From Larix kaempferi (taxonomy: Eukaryota > Streptophyta > Pinopsida > Pinales > Pinaceae): a DNA stretch of 64,000 bases. The stretch is from the NCBI GenBank assembly GCA_027924585.1, contig BSBM01000151.1, positions 13,949,001 through 14,013,000 on the forward strand, written 5' to 3'. The position numbers and the translations under genes were made by a program. The notes under the pieces were generated by a model. That model was not told where the DNA came from. It made no database searches and saw nothing but the letters and a program-made list of their open reading frames with translations. Of this stretch, positions 11,045-23,559 are shown in pieces; the stretch's first letter is position 1, and every line of letters begins with the position of its first letter.

Positions 11045-11930
11045 GGCAGTTATTAGTTAGGGGTTATTTAAGATAAGCATTTTGGTTTTAGTTAAGAATT
11101 TGCTATTTTTAGCAACCTTGTAATTTTGTAAAAAGTGTAAATTTTACTTTACCTAGCCTAGTGATTCGATGGAGAGTTAGGAGGAAAAACCTAACTGTTT
11201 TTGAGAAGAGAACTATTTAGAAAGGTGGGAAAAACATTATGGAGGTTCTGATTTTTGAGAGCATCAGGAGGTCTGCTAGCTGCTTGTACTTTCAGACTTA
11301 TTCAGATATAGGTACTGTAACTCTAATATACAATTACTGATGAAATTATGAATATATGACTCTTTCCCCTTCATTTGGTCTGTGTTGGCTTCATGTTTGA
11401 ACTTGTTTAGTTTCATGAATGACAAATTCATTGCTGGTTAATGTGTATTTTCTAGTAGTGCTTGTCCTTTATGTGTGAACTTCAGTACAGTCTTTTGTTG
11501 GATTTTTGTGATATATATGCATCTTTATCAGTATATGTGTATGATTTAGTTGTTGCTTATCTGTTGAATGTATTCCCTGCATGTTCTTGAATTTTATGAC
11601 CAAAAACAGATAAAACAAAACCCTAAACCCTAGTTTGAATTGAGTTTTACTCTTGAGATTGTGTTGGCTTGTTACCCTAGCCTTAGTAACAATTTCTGGC
11701 ACAAACACTACTGAAGATATCTATCTCTTGGGTTTGATCATTGTGATCCTTGTATTGATGCTTATTCTATCTCTGAGGAAGTTGCGAGGTTTTTCACCAT
11801 CTTGGTTTTCCCCTGTGAAATGTTTCTTGTCTCTTGTCTCTTATGATTGATATGCTTTACATGTTAATCATTCAGTTAAGATCCTAGATCCATTGAATTA
11901 AATAATGAAAGACTAACAGGATCGATAAGC
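11045..11930. other. 3' flank of ORF H, no gene recognised
   Basis: The stretch is AT-rich and looks like an untranslated region, with several TTTTGTAA-type segments and an AAACCCTAAACCCTAG stretch near 11620. No copy of the element C LTR could be found here, although the 3' LTR of C would be expected on this side. Confidence 0.4.
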
Positions 11931-11943
11931 TCTAGAAGATCCG

Positions 11944-13118
11944 TTGACCTTGCATGCATTGCGAAGATGCGGTTTGTTAAAATTCTATAGAACGGTCAAC
12001 ATGTGGGCACAAAACCGACTGCATGAAAGGCTTGTACATTATTGGGATGATAATGCATTAGTGTTCAATCTCCAAGGGGAGATATTGGAACTGACAGTTG
12101 ATGACATCTACTTCATCACAGGTCTATCTTAGAGAGATGTGGTGAATATGAAAGGTACCTCTCAGAATGTGGGTGCTCTATCCGTGTAGGACTATATCAA
12201 TACCTACTGCATAGTGGGTACAGAAAAAATCGATAGTTAAGTCCTCATTTCGACTGTTGCGAGCTTCCCATTAAAGGTCATCTTGAGTGTTCTTAACTGG
12301 ATGGGAGGAAGCGCGATGCAACATCTTGCTTCAAGGAGCTTCATGCATGTGGGTACTAAATTCCTACAAGGGATAGTATTTGACTGGTGTTCAAGTTTAC
12401 TGGAAAACATGAAGCTTCAACGTTTCAGGTGCAAGACCGGGAGGATGAAGAACTTTGGGTACAGAAGCATACTTTGCACCTTTTTCTTTGAAAGGGTGCC
12501 TTCCAAGAGTCTGGGGATGGCTTTTCCCTCACTTAACCCCCGTGAGCCACTGATGGGTCATTGGGGAGAGATATTCCTGTGCCAAGGTAGTGGCGAGATC
12601 AACTTTTGCTACAATGAGGATGATTTCTAGGCGTCATGGGATCGAAAGGTACCGGTGCTTGAGCAGTTCCCATATGTGGGCATAGACTTACACAACGATC
12701 CTAAGCTGGATCTTCCTCCATGATCATCTTGGGGAGAGATAACGAATAAAATATCTTTTGCAGATGTGGGGCCAGTGCATCCAGAGGGACACCCTCGTAC
12801 CTTCGTACTCCTAGTCATTGTTGGTGTAACAGATGTCATGTTGGAAAACATTGAGGGGTATATGAGTCAGTTAACTCATGACATACCTACTTACAAGATC
12901 AAGTGGATGTCGCTCGCTATGTAGGAGGATGTTGTAGGTGTGCCCCTGGTATCGATCAGGATACTTATAAAAGTAGCTAGGGTAGTCATCTGCTACAGAG
13001 AGGCTATGGAAGAGATTGTAGAGGTGGCAGAGGCCCCTCCTTCTCCAGAGGAGAAAGAAATATGTATATTTTTTGAGGCCGTCGAGCCCTTTTTGTATTA
13101 TGAAATGAATCTGTGACA
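11944..13118 (+). pseudogene. Antisense ORF (aORF) of element C, mobile-domain-like
   Basis: One plus-strand frame, opposite to pol, is readable for about 390 codons. It includes CGLLKFYRTVNMWAQNRL, then VHYWDDNALVFNLQGEILEL and TVDDIYFITGLS, and later an MKNFGYRSILCTFFFERVPS stretch. Five or more in-frame stops interrupt it. The segment LKF...HYWDDNALVFNLQGE...DIYFITGL aligns with the aORF of element B (LKF...SFWEPNIHAFKVQGE...DVYF-TGL), so the two elements carry homologous antisense ORFs. A TTTTGCAG / ATGTGGGG junction at about 12774 sits where B has its intron acceptor. Plant Tat elements are known to carry such extra ORFs, and similarity to plant mobile-domain proteins is likely but unverified. 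The true start is unclear. Confidence 0.65.
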
Positions 13119-13218
13119 GACTTATGACTCAAACTCATATTATTTTTTGATACGGATTATATATATAGTATCGGTGTTATTTACGTGTGTGTTGTTGTCA
13201 TTATGCATGAATTGTTTA

Positions 13219-13644
13219 TTATGTATGTGTATGATGCATATGCCAATCTAAATCGTAATTTGCAAATGAATCAGCTAATGCATTCAAATTTCTTGGAATA
13301 TGTTGATATGTGATGTAATCAAACTATCTCTCAAGTAACTTAATGTGCAAAAACTAACGTAGAAAAACAGGATCTCTAACCTCATAAACACCCATTAACT
13401 GAAACACAACTAACTGCAAGTCGAGCCGTACCTCCAAAAGTGAAATGCCATGGAATAGAGCATCTCGGAGTAGCTCTATGAATGCACTATATTCATCCAC
13501 ATTGTTTCTTGTGGGACCTAAACAAGCCCCTCCCAAAGAAACCAGTTGGCCAGTTGGTGAGTAAATAACGCAAGCAGATGCAGCCAACTAACAGGCGTGG
13601 CAGCTAGTGCCATCAGCAAACTTGATAAAGTGTTCAATCGACAT
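13219..13644 (-). pseudogene. Second, archaeal-type RNase H (aRNH) of element C
   Basis: The frame starts MSIEHFIKFADGTS at 13644 and ends at TAA 13219-13221. All four acidic positions of an RNase H fold are visible: Asp in FADGTS, Glu in NNVDEYSA, Asp in VRLDLQLV and Asp in ALADSFANY. The strings YEVRDPVFLR, YITYQHIPRN and YDLDWHM are characteristic of the aRNH found after integrase in Tat elements. Three or more in-frame TAG codons break it, one at a position reading ERQFDY in relatives. The enzyme would remove RNA from RNA-DNA hybrids during reverse transcription. It ends about 100 bp from the end of the antisense ORF, tail to tail. Confidence 0.8.
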
Positions 13645-13744
13645 CTGAAAAACAAATCAATAGATGAATAAGACATAATGACAACCATAAACAAAAGCTA
13701 ACTCTACAAAATGTACAGCTATAATACATGAAAAAGCACAGAGG

Positions 13745-15011
13745 CCTAAGCCTAGTACTTCTTCAAGTAGAGCCTATTTCTAGGCTCCGACAACTTATTA
13801 CCTTCATAATCTATTAACTCATATGCACCCTTCTTCAGAACCTTATAAACTATGTAGGGACTGAGCCACATGGACTTAAACTTGTTGGCTCCTAAAGGTT
13901 CATTGTCCTGGTCATAGAGAAAAATAAGGTCTCCTTCGAGAAAAACCCTCGGTTTGATAGACTTATCGTACTATCCCTTGACTCGATTCTTATGCGCTTC
14001 ATTTGCTGTGAGCGCATCGCAGTGCTTCTCATCAAGATGTTCTAAATGTTGAAAACATTCTTCCAAGACTGAAGTGTCAGGTACTAGTTGGACAAACAAC
14101 TTCAATGAAGAAATCTCGCACTCAACCGGAATGACTGCTTCTATCCCATCAACAAGTTGAAAGGGAGAGAACTCAATAGCAGTCTTCACATTGGCTCGAT
14201 AGGTGCAAAGAGCAGAGTACAACATGATGTTCCAGTTAGTTCTACTTGCATTAACAATCCTTTGTAAAAAAAAATTCAAAGTTTTATTAACCGCTTCGAC
14301 CTGACCATTCGCTTGTGGATAAAACGAAGACGAATGTTCCTGCTGAAAATGTAACATGGTCTATAGATCGGGCATCAAGCTGTTTTGGAAATGTCGACCA
14401 TGGTCAGTCACAATCTCTTTGGGTACACCAAATCTTGCAATGATTTGGTTGAAAATGACATAAGCAGTCGTTTCCCCATCTTCATTAATAGTAGGCATTG
14501 CCTCGACCCACTTGGTGAAGTAGTCGACAACAACAATGATATGATGATGACCTCCAACAAAAACTGGATTACAATTCATAAAATCAATTCCCCAGTTGAT
14601 GAAGGGGCCTATTGTGATTACAGGATGGAGAGGAGATGGGTGTGCTCTCATCTTCCTAGTGAAAAAATGACATTGTTGACAGCGTTTCATAGCTTCCACA
14701 CAATCTTTGAAAATTGTGGGCCAAAAATAACCAACACGCAGTATTTTCTGGGTTGTTTCCAACCCAGAAAGATGACCCCCACATGCTCCACTGTGAGCAT
14801 CATTCAATATTGTTTCAGCTTCCTCTAAGGCTAAACAACGATGTAAGATGTAATCTATCCCAGATCTGTACAAAGTGTCAGAAATGATGAGATAGTTCTT
14901 CGCATGACTCTTAAGTTTGTGTCGTTCATCCCTAGAGAAAGTGGTGGGACACCTCAGAAAGTGGTGGGACACCTCAAAGTCTGGAGATATACTAGGATAT
15001 CCCCATAACAT
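13745..15011 (-). pseudogene. Integrase of element C
   Basis: The domain order is an HHCC zinc region (HSGACGGHLSGLETTQ, then CQQCHFF), the catalytic core with Asp in WGIDFMNC, Asp in VTDHGRHF and Glu in GQVEAVNK, and a C-terminal part with LGANKFKSMWLSPYIV and NRLYLKKY near 13750-13900. All three DDE residues are present. TAG at 14358-14360 splits the core, and a further frameshift lies before the C-terminal part. Integrase would join the cDNA ends to target DNA. Its start merges into the preceding RNase H through a degenerate stretch (15012-15160). Confidence 0.85.
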
Positions 15012-15160
15012 GGGTTAGAGATATGTTCATCTGAGAATGATGACTCTTCCTCAACGTGTACTATGTCACTAGGAAATTCAGAAATCAGTTTGGCGAAAAC
15101 CAGTGACTTCTTTGACTTAGAGGACTGAAAAACCAAGTCAAATTCTTGCAAGATTACAAT

Positions 15161-15700
15161 TCATTTATTGAATTTCCCATCGATGATATGTCGAGTTAGA
15201 ACATATTGAAAAGGATTGACTTCTACAATCATAGTGGTAGTTCGCAATAATATGTAGTGACATAGCCTCTGAACAACATGGACAACAACTAATGCCAACT
15301 TCTCCACGTAGGAATACTTAATCTCAGGAGCTATCAAGGCGCGCGACAAATAATAAATGACATGCTCTTGAAGCTTGTCATCCTCCTGAACAAGTACTAT
15401 GCCGATTGTGTATACTGATGAAACCATATATAAGAGGAAATCCTTTGTATTTTCTGGAAGGATTAACAAGGGGGCTAATAATAATGCCTTTTTCAAGGCC
15501 TTAAATGATGCTTGAGCAGCCTCATGCCACAAAACGTAGGTGTCTTGTTTAAGTAGTCTCATGAAACATTTTGTAATTTTGGCATAGTTAATGATAAAGC
15601 ATCTAAAGAAGTTGGACATGTCCCTCAGACTTTGAAGTTGTCTTTGGGTTCGAGGAGGAAGCAGATTTACAATCGCCTCAACTTTCAATGGATTGACCAT
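15161..15700 (-). pseudogene. Pol-internal RNase H of element C, first catalytic Asp lost
   Basis: The segment starts at the end of RT (PLKVEAIVNLLPPRTQRQLQ), passes the connection region NFFRCFIINYAKITKCF and reaches the RNase H fold FLLYMVSSVYTIGIVLVQED, then YVEKLALVVVHVVQRLCHYI. In an alignment by eye with the usual DAS motif, the first catalytic Asp is replaced by Val. The Glu of YVEKLAL is kept. This matches the other two elements of the family in the window and suggests that RNA cleavage depends on the extra aRNH domain. Confidence 0.8.
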
Positions 15701-15775
15701 TATGCCACGACTGGATACTATGAAACCCAGTAATCATCTAGAATTGATGTAGAAGACACTTTTATTCGGATTCAA

Positions 15776-16830
15776 TCAAATCTTGTAGTATCTGCATCGT
15801 TGAAACACCAGTCTCAAAAGATCAGGATGATCCCGTCTCTTGCGAGATCGTGCTGGGAGATCATCCTGATAAGGTTCTACTACGTGCTTGATGTCATGAA
15901 AAGCGAAGTTCATTGCGTGCTGAAAGGTAGCTCTAGCATTCTTCAAGCCAAATGGAATCTTCGGATAGGTAAAGGTCCCCCAAGGACAAATGAAAGTTGT
16001 CTTGTCCTGGTCTTCAAGTTTGATCTGTATCTGATTATATCTTGAAAACCCATCCATGAAAGAAAACATTTCATGGCTTGCACACGCATCGATGATATGA
16101 TCAATAAACGATGTGGGGTAGTTATATTTAGGACAAGATTTATTTAGGTCCCGGAAGTCAGTGAAGACTCTAATGGTTCCATGCTTTTTGTCTACTGGAA
16201 CAGGATTTGAAACCCATTCCGTCATAGCTATCGGATAGATGAATCCGACTTTGAGCAATTTCTCTACTTCCACCTTGATGGAAACTGCTTTCGAGGGTTA
16301 ACTGGACGAAGATTCTGTCTCACAGGTTTAGCATTGGGGTAAGTTGTGATGATGTGATCAACAATGGCAGGGTCGATGCATGGCATCTCCTTGTATGACC
16401 AGGAAAAAACATCACAGAACTCCTTAAACAAATTGGTATACAAAATGATCTCCTCAGGAGAACAGTCTGCCCCAATGAAAAGGTTTTTCACGACTCTAGG
16501 TTTGATGGAAATGTTGATCAAAATAGTTCTCGGTATATTTGCCATATTCCCTTCAGCATAAACAGATTTTGAAGTAGAAGGGATAGTAGACAAATCAACA
16601 CTCCCACCGGGTCTCATAGAAAACTCACCTCTCTCAATCTTGTCCAGATCGGGAAGAAAATAGGACCTGTGGTGCATGTGTTCCCAAGGATGCTCCAGGA
16701 CGATCATTACTTCCAAAATGGCCTCATAGGAGGGAAAAACAGTGTCTAGATAGTCAAAAGAGTGGATGGAGTCAACTGACCATGCGGGGGCATAGTCCAT
16801 ATCTGACTCAACAGATACCAACGGAGTCAC
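15776..16830 (-). pseudogene. Reverse transcriptase of element C
   Basis: Two overlapping frames (16264-16830 and 15776-16273) cover the upstream linker and the palm. Visible motifs are FCDVFSWSYKEMPCIDPAIV, VSNPVPVDKKHGTIRV, FTDFRDLNKSCPKYNYP, FSFMDGFSRYNQIQIKLED, WGTFTYPKIPFGLKNARATF and the active site YQDDLPARS. The usual Y-L-D-D has become YQDD, while both Asp residues remain. A frameshift at about 16265-16273 separates linker and palm. Downstream residues to about 15.70 kb are frame-broken. Confidence 0.88.
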
Positions 16831-17209
16831 GATATGTTATGTTGTAGCATGTTGTGTATCTAAGTAGGCCACCTCTGCAACAGATAGGGGCACAACTGGT
16901 TCTTATTTGGTGGGGAGATTCCACAGATCCGTCGTTGGATAGACCGTGAAAATATAAGATGAAGAACACTCTTTAGAACCAATAAAATGAATAGGAGTAG
17001 GTAGGTCAAAGGTTCCCATCGATGACCCATATAGCCCTACTCCTAAACTCTCACTCACTGGGTGAAACTGATCAACCACTGGAATTGTTGAATCCGACGA
17101 AGCCTAGTTTTTTTTCGAGAAAATGAAAGTTGGTCGACTGTGACGATCTTTCCTTCGTGAGGGAACATTATAACTCAGAAAATGGACAATGGCACTGCTT
17201 GCATTGCAT

Positions 17210-19979
17210 ACGTCTATATCCTACCTAACAACAAGTTATAGTCAAGTGGAGCATCCAGAACTTCAACCTCTATAGATACTAATTTTCCCGCAAGTTCAAC
17301 GTCGAATGATGGTAAGACTCCATGTGGACGGAAATATATTCCATCAAAGGTGGTTAGCACCATGTTCGAGGGGGCTAACTCAGGTTCCCTAAATCCTTCC
17401 AGCAAGAAATGGACATTACACATGTAGACGCACCCTCATCTACAACAACTCATCCAATGGTCTTGGGACCATGGACTACCTCTATTTGGAGAGCAACGTG
17501 GTATGACAACCGAAACTTGATATTATTCATATCAAAATGGGAAAGCATATTGGATGAGTCTATGCTCCCAATCGCTATAAGAAGTGCATTGTGTTGCAAT
17601 GGGAAACTCTACAATACTTCTAAAGTGGACATGGCAGAGGGAGTTTGGGCTAAATCCTCCACAACATTATAGTTGGGGGAAAACCGCGCATTGCGGTTGT
17701 GCATAACTCGTTTGAAGACACCTTTCGGGATCTTCGACAACAAATCCACTGGTCTCTCGATGTGGAGAGGGGTAGATGACTCGAGAACATCCTTTTGTTG
17801 TAGATCCGGGGTATAGTTTCTAGCTTGAGTTTGTAAAAGAGCGTCCGAATTAACCATATTAATAAACGATTGATTAGCTGAGGTGGTACGAGTGGTGCCC
17901 CCAGTACTAGAGTTTCCAGAAGTTGAACCCTATCTGTGAGAGAATGGGTCTTTTAAAACAGCAGGTTTCTTGTCACGAAGAAGCTTCTGGGCTTCCTCCA
18001 TCAGAGGGCATTGATGGGTAAGGTGATCCTCTTTGCATAACTTGCAAGGGAACTTCACTTTCCTTTTCTCCTTTTTTCCCTCGGCATTCTCTGTGTTTTT
18101 GGGCTTTTGGTGGTTCCCTTCCCCTTTATTTCCCTTCTTTTTGTTGTTGGGTTGTCGAGGGCCCTTCTGATTCATCTACACTTGTTCTACAGATTCCATT
18201 TGCGAAGGGGAATATGCAACTGAAGTTGCTTCTACGGCAGACTGTTTGACAGATAAGGCATGAACCTGCTTAGTTAAAGCATCAAACGTTGCAGAATCTA
18301 CTGAACCCACGATGCCATCAGCATGTGGTCTAGGTTTAGGTTTACCTAGATCTATGTTAGATCTCAGTGCATTGGGAATTATCTCATATAAGATCCCAGA
18401 CTGAGCATATACTAGATCAATTTGCTAGGTTCTAAGGATAGCTTCCTCTTCGGAGGACACCCCAAAAGTTGCTACTTCCTTAGAAATGTAAGGAAGGAGT
18501 GATTTGAAATACCACTCTAATAAGAACTCTGGATGGATGTCAGCTTTAGTGAGCCTCTTCCTCCTTCACCACTCCTGAATATGGTCAGATAAGTGAGTGG
18601 CTTTGTTCTGTCGGAAGGTTGACAGAAGGTCTGTACTGGCATCATACTGGATAGGAAGATGGAAGTGGTTAAGAAAAATAGTAGCTGGATGCCAAAAGGT
18701 GCCATAAGCAGTTGTGGGCATTTCAATGTACCATTTAGCTGCATCACTAGTCAAGGTTCTCTGAAAGAGCCTCAATCAGATGGAATCATCGTTCAATGAA
18801 TTAGAAGAGCACCAGAGATGGAAAGTAGTCACATGATCACCGGGATCCTCCCTAGTCTTTCCTTCGAACTTTGAGATGTCATAAGACACTTGGTCGGAAC
18901 AGGTGGCCATGCAGGGTGATGCCACACCAGATCGTTAGTGAGTTTTGAAAGGTCTGGCAAATTCAGAGTTGCTAGAAAAGGTAAACGAGGTCTTGTAGAT
19001 GGCATTTGGTTAGTGGGGTTTTGGTAGGCAGAACCACCTAAATCCTAACTCGTGTACTACTGGTTGGGGTTTCCCCCATCCACCGGTTGTGAAGCAAACG
19101 CATTTCTAAAATTGATCCAACCAAAGGAGAGAAAGTTACTCCTTGAGTGTGTGTCCATTGTGGCTGGGTGTTAGCCCCTTCGTAATGTGGGTTAAATGCA
19201 TTACCGCCTCCTCCACTAAACAGTGAAAAAGGGATACTCCCTACAGGTATATGAGATGTCTGCACATTGGAATGATGTACGTTCTAACCTGTGTAGGGGT
19301 AAAACCCAGGTGCAAATGTAATGCATGACACATGCATCGAGCCTACTATAGCTATGGATAGAGTGGGCATTGAGCCTACAAAGGGCATGGAGGGAACTGT
19401 GTGCCCTCGAAACCAAGGGAAACCTTGTCCGAAAGGAGCAGTTTGTGGAATGCCCTGGGATTGTTGCATGAAAGGAGATGAAGTTGATGGTATCGAGGAT
19501 ATCCAAGTGATAGGAATTTGAAAAGGTTCAGCAATAGTATCAAAATGGGTAGCTATTGTCGAAGGTTGAGAACTAGACATCCGTATGGTACTAGTACTGA
19601 AACTAAAAGAGGGAGTTGAGGTAGATGTATCCTGCAACGAGGCAGATACCGACATGCTTGCGAAGGAATGAGAGAGAGCTCTCATAACCATGGCTGCAGA
19701 AGGAGTTTAGGTAACTCCAGTTTCATCTTTGCAAGTAGCCATGTGATAACCAAGGGTAAACCAGTATGCACTATACTCAGCTTGGCCTAGAGAATCTACA
19801 GTTATGAGTAACAGATCGGTGGGTCCAGTTAGGGGAGGGTTAAAAGGTGTGCTAAACTCTCAAGAAGTTAAATCCTCAACCTCAATAGTATCAAAGACCT
19901 GTTGATCCTCAAATATGACTTGTGGTTCTCCAGGTAACTCAGTTTCGCCCGTAAGTTCGTATGAACCACGGGAATCCAT
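17210..19979 (-). pseudogene. gag and protease of element C
   Basis: The likely gag start is the ATG at 19977-19979. A Ser/Thr/Pro-rich N-terminal region runs to about 19.0 kb. The capsid core (RLFQRTLTSDAAKWYIEMPT, then QNKATHLSDHIQEW) lies at 18.52-18.78 kb. A Lys-rich segment with a single zinc knuckle, CKLCKEDHLTHQC, at about 18.03 kb has one residue fewer than the usual CX2CX4HX4C. The protease active site VVDEGASTCVMS lies at about 17.41-17.45 kb, with an LDYNLLLG motif at 17.21-17.24 kb. DEGA replaces the textbook D(S/T)GA and is shared with elements A and B. At least four frameshifts and several stops are present; 16831-17210 is unreadable. Confidence 0.75.
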
Positions 19980-22124
19980 CGTCCAACGTCACAGTGGCAG
20001 TGGAGGCTCCACAATGAGTGGGGGGAGTTTTTGCAACCTCTGAGACCTACTAAGAGGTTGGTCCTCCGCAGCTATATAAAAATAAAACTACGTATAAAAC
20101 CTAGTGGCCACTAACGACTAGGGAGCAAACAACATACCACTAAAAATTCCCTAAGTGATCAAACCAGGAAAACAAAGCTAATACTCTCAGAAGCAAGTCT
20201 GGGATGATGAGGGCCCAGAACAAAATAATAGAGTATCGATGGTCAGCTACACAGTGTCCAATGGAGGTCCTCTGGGTGCAAGCATTTGAATCACCAAACC
20301 ACCGTCCCAAGATTACTGCCAAAGGTTTACCTTCCATGTCTATCCGAGGTGAAGTGGAAATATCCTTCCACTCTACCTGTGTAGAGCCCTCGGGTTATGA
20401 TACTAAGGATACCACAAATACGAAAATACGTGGGGGAACAGTCATCATCCTAGCCAAGACACATGGGCAGGGTAGCAAAGCCTGAAATCCAAAATCACTT
20501 ACTAGTACTAGTGGAACCCCATACACGAATCAACCCTGGTTTATGTTTGAAAGGAAAGTAAGGGGGCATCCTTAATAGTTCCAGTCGCACACGGCCTCGT
20601 GCTTAACTCTTGTTTGAGTAGAGCATTCCCAGGATATTTTGATATAGGTGGGTTTACCTAAGAGATTGTCTTACTACGATAGTTGATTAATGAAACCGAT
20701 TTTGGGTAGTTTAAGGTGATTTACCCCAAAACCTTGGCCTAAGCTAGTTGATGTTGTGACATACCTAAAAAGAAAAAGTTGCTAATTAATTTTATTAAAA
20801 TTTCTTTTTAGCTACTTTTTACACAAAAGGGGGTAGTGAAGTGTGTGGTATGGTTCATGACATAAAGTAAAGTGCGGAAAAAATAATGCATCAAACTTCA
20901 CAAAACTCTTTTTTTCGTTTATGTTTTTCAAAACCAAAACTAGGCAATCCTAAATATTTTTTTTTTCAATTTTCTTTTAAACTTTCGAAGCAAGATAATC
21001 TATTCTACTTCGAAAAATGATGATAAATCTCACTACCAAGCTACCAATTTCAATTTTTAACTTTTCTTCTATTTGCAAAAGAAAAATGAACTTGAAAAAA
21101 GGCACAAGTAAGATCTAACAATGGTTTGGGTAAAGATGAAGATCTAATGGCTTAAAGAAATCAAATCAAAAGACTGAAAAGGACTTGACCTACCGAGTTG
21201 TTTGGATGCAAAAACTCTAAGCTTGGAACATGATGTAGAAGAAGAAGGGAAAACAAATGCATGCAATGGAAAAACAATCCAAGAGGCTTCTCCTAAGCAC
21301 CAAAACCCAAGAAAACATTCGCCAAACAAAAGAGTAGGTAAGCAAACCAAAGGTAACCCTACTACCACACAACTCAAAAGGAAAAGCTAAGAAAGGCTTA
21401 AACGAAATCAGACTGATCTGAAAAGAAACTCAGAAGAAATCCAGACCAACAAAATTTAAAAAAAACACCCTAAAAACTCAAACTGGGATAAAACCCTAAA
21501 AAATAAGGCCAATCTCAGTAAAAGTGTGCAGGTATTTCAACAAACAACAAGTGTTGAGTGCGCAGGTCTGCAACAGTGCAACAAGCGTCTAGCAAAAAAA
21601 GTGTGCTACTGTGACTAACAGAGAGTCGCGCACATGCTCAAAAAGCATGAAAAACAAGAAAGACACATAAAAACAAGTGCTAAAATAGGTAAAAGCAACT
21701 TAAAGGAATTTCAAGAGGTGAACAAGACTCATAAAATACAAAGTTGTCTCAGTAATCAGTCAAAGAAGCAAGGCAAATGCCAACAGTAGACCCAAAAAGC
21801 CTGAAAACCAAACCCTAGTGAAAGGCTTAGACTTACAGGAAAATACGCCTCTGTCTGGTATAGAAACCAGCACCTGCAAAATAAGTGTGTGGGTATGTCT
21901 CAAAGAGACTAGCACACAGGGAAAAAAGTGCACTTCTGTATGCACAAAAGACTAGCACACAGGGACTCAAAGCAATAAAAAAGGCTTTACTTAATCAAAC
22001 TGAAATGACTCAAGTCAAAATGAAATAGAAAAGAAACCTATAGAAACCTCTCAAAAAATCAACATATTGTAAAGTTGAAAGAAAAAACCTAGCAAGGTCC
22101 CCAGAGCAGAAAACAACTGGTTAC
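19980..22124 (-). other. Untranslated leader of element C
   Basis: No gene was recognised between PBS and gag. AGACTAGCACACAGGGA occurs twice (about 21908 and 21951), and a related copy lies in the LTR at about 22764. The leader is A-rich on the plus strand (T-rich on the element strand). Long leaders are usual in Tat elements. Confidence 0.6.
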
Positions 22125-22142
22125 TCCCCAGCGGAGTCACCA
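22125..22142 (-). other. Primer-binding site of element C (tRNA-Arg type)
   Basis: The minus strand reads TGGTGACTCCGCTGGGGA, four bases inside the LTR end. This closely resembles the TGGCGACTC-type tRNA-Arg sites known for Ogre and other Tat elements. It fixes the orientation and the inner LTR edge at 22147. Confidence 0.8.
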
Positions 22143-22146
22143 GTTC

Positions 22147-23471
22147 TGTTGTGCAGGAAAATCCCTTATAGTGGGGGAGATGACACTACCAACTTACATG
22201 GGGTGATAGGTAAATACATTCATGTTTTGCATTAATTACTATGAATGGAAAGAGATTAGAGTTCCGAAAGTTGTACCTTTTTAATGATGGTTGGTCCTAG
22301 CTTTCGCCCAATCTTCCACAGTGATGAACCTACAAAACAAGTTAACCTTCCTCAGTGTATCTTGACTGCAAATAGATAACGAAATTGGAAACAATTAAAC
22401 ATTGATCACAATAAGACATTCAATTCGGACGGGAAGGGTATTTCCACCTTTTATTGTCAAAGAAATGTAGATAAGTACATATATCTTGATTTATCCAGAC
22501 ACTTCTGCAACCGAGTCCTGGGCTCCTGTTCCTCACAAAGACTTAAGATTTCCTCCATCATAACACCAGTTTCTTCTTCCTTCCATGCCCCTATACCATG
22601 GCTTCCCCTTATATTTATGGCACAAGGTTGGCAGTTGAATTCGAGAGGTGGTTGAATTGGGAGGTAATTGGGAAAGTTGCAGAACCAACTTAAACTAATC
22701 CCAATTCATAATCTTAATATATTTTTTCATTTCATCTTAAGATGTGTGTGGGTTTCATACAAATAGACTAGCGCACAGTATGCAACTTCTGCAGTTGACA
22801 ACCAGCGTTCACAAAATTTTGGAGGATATGCGTGGGTTGTCTTCAATAAGACCGACATTCAAAATGCTAGATGATTGTGGAAATAGTAGCATACACATAG
22901 TGAAAAATGTAGAAAAATATGTTTTTTAGCTGAAGAATGTGATCTCAGCAATAACTCATCCAGGGTAAACCTAGCTCTTCCATCCATAGTGTCCTTTTGT
23001 GTGATCGACAGAGAAATGTGATCACAGATGGAGAAGTGCAAATTTGACCTATAACAAACATAATGTGATAGAATAATAGTGTCTAATAAACAATACAAGA
23101 GATAAATAGATAGAACCTTAGAAAGATCCCTTGTATTAGTGATGTCCAAAAGGGAGAGATATTTTCACTTGCTTATTTGAGGGGCCAACCTCCTACGAGT
23201 ATAGTTCCAAATAAAATAGAAATCATTAATCACATTACACAACCTTCTACTCTATGTATAGTGCCTGAATAGAAAAAATGTAACTACCTTTGGTCACACT
23301 ATTAAAGAGAGCCGACCACGTGGTTGGTCTTAACTAATAAAGAGACTCTTTTATATTGAGTAACTATCAACTAACTATCTAATAGGCCTTATTAAAAAAA
23401 CATGGCGTCATACATCAATAAAGTACTCCTATGTATCCTTAAATTAAAGAGGTTAGGATAGGACCCTAACA
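22147..23471 (-). repeat. 5' LTR of element C (outer end tentative)
   Basis: The inner end TGTTGTGCAGG (plus strand) is fixed by the PBS. A minus-strand TATA-like box, CCATAAATATAAGGGG, lies near 22603. For the outer end I chose AACA at 23468-23471 (minus strand TGTTAGGG), giving TGTT...AACA termini, but a nearer end is possible. A G-box-like CCACGTGG occurs at about 23319. Confidence 0.4.
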
Positions 23472-23559
23472 AATAGGTGTATATTGGCATAGGGAAAGTG
23501 CTTTGATCCATTTAGCCTTCCAACATCTTATTTTTGTAAGTAAATAACTACATGATCAT

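Larger units (their letters stand above)
11930..23471 (-). mobile_element. Tat-type Ty3/gypsy element C (decayed, minus strand)
   Basis: Reading leftwards from the 5' LTR (22147 to about 23471), the order is PBS, 2.1-kb leader, gag, protease, RT, RNase H, integrase, a second archaeal-type RNase H, then a convergent antisense ORF. This is the layout known for plant Tat-lineage elements with dual RNase H. Several frameshifts and many stops make it older than A and B. No 3' LTR was found on the left, so that end is open and the boundary near 11.93 kb is only the edge of recognisable sequence. Confidence 0.8.

Noticed and set aside
14385-14828. 147-codon plus-strand ORF opposite the integrase of C
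   Set aside because: It is a mirror frame of conserved integrase sequence and has no homologue at the same place in A or B.
21144-21390. Short hydrophobic ORFs in the element C leader
   Set aside because: They lie in an A/T-rich untranslated leader, have no family signature and overlap on both strands.
23461-23475. Minus-strand TGTTAGGGTCCTA identical to the start of the element D LTR
   Set aside because: Similarity stops after about 13 bases and the following sequence does not match the D LTR; treated as chance or only as a tentative LTR edge of C.
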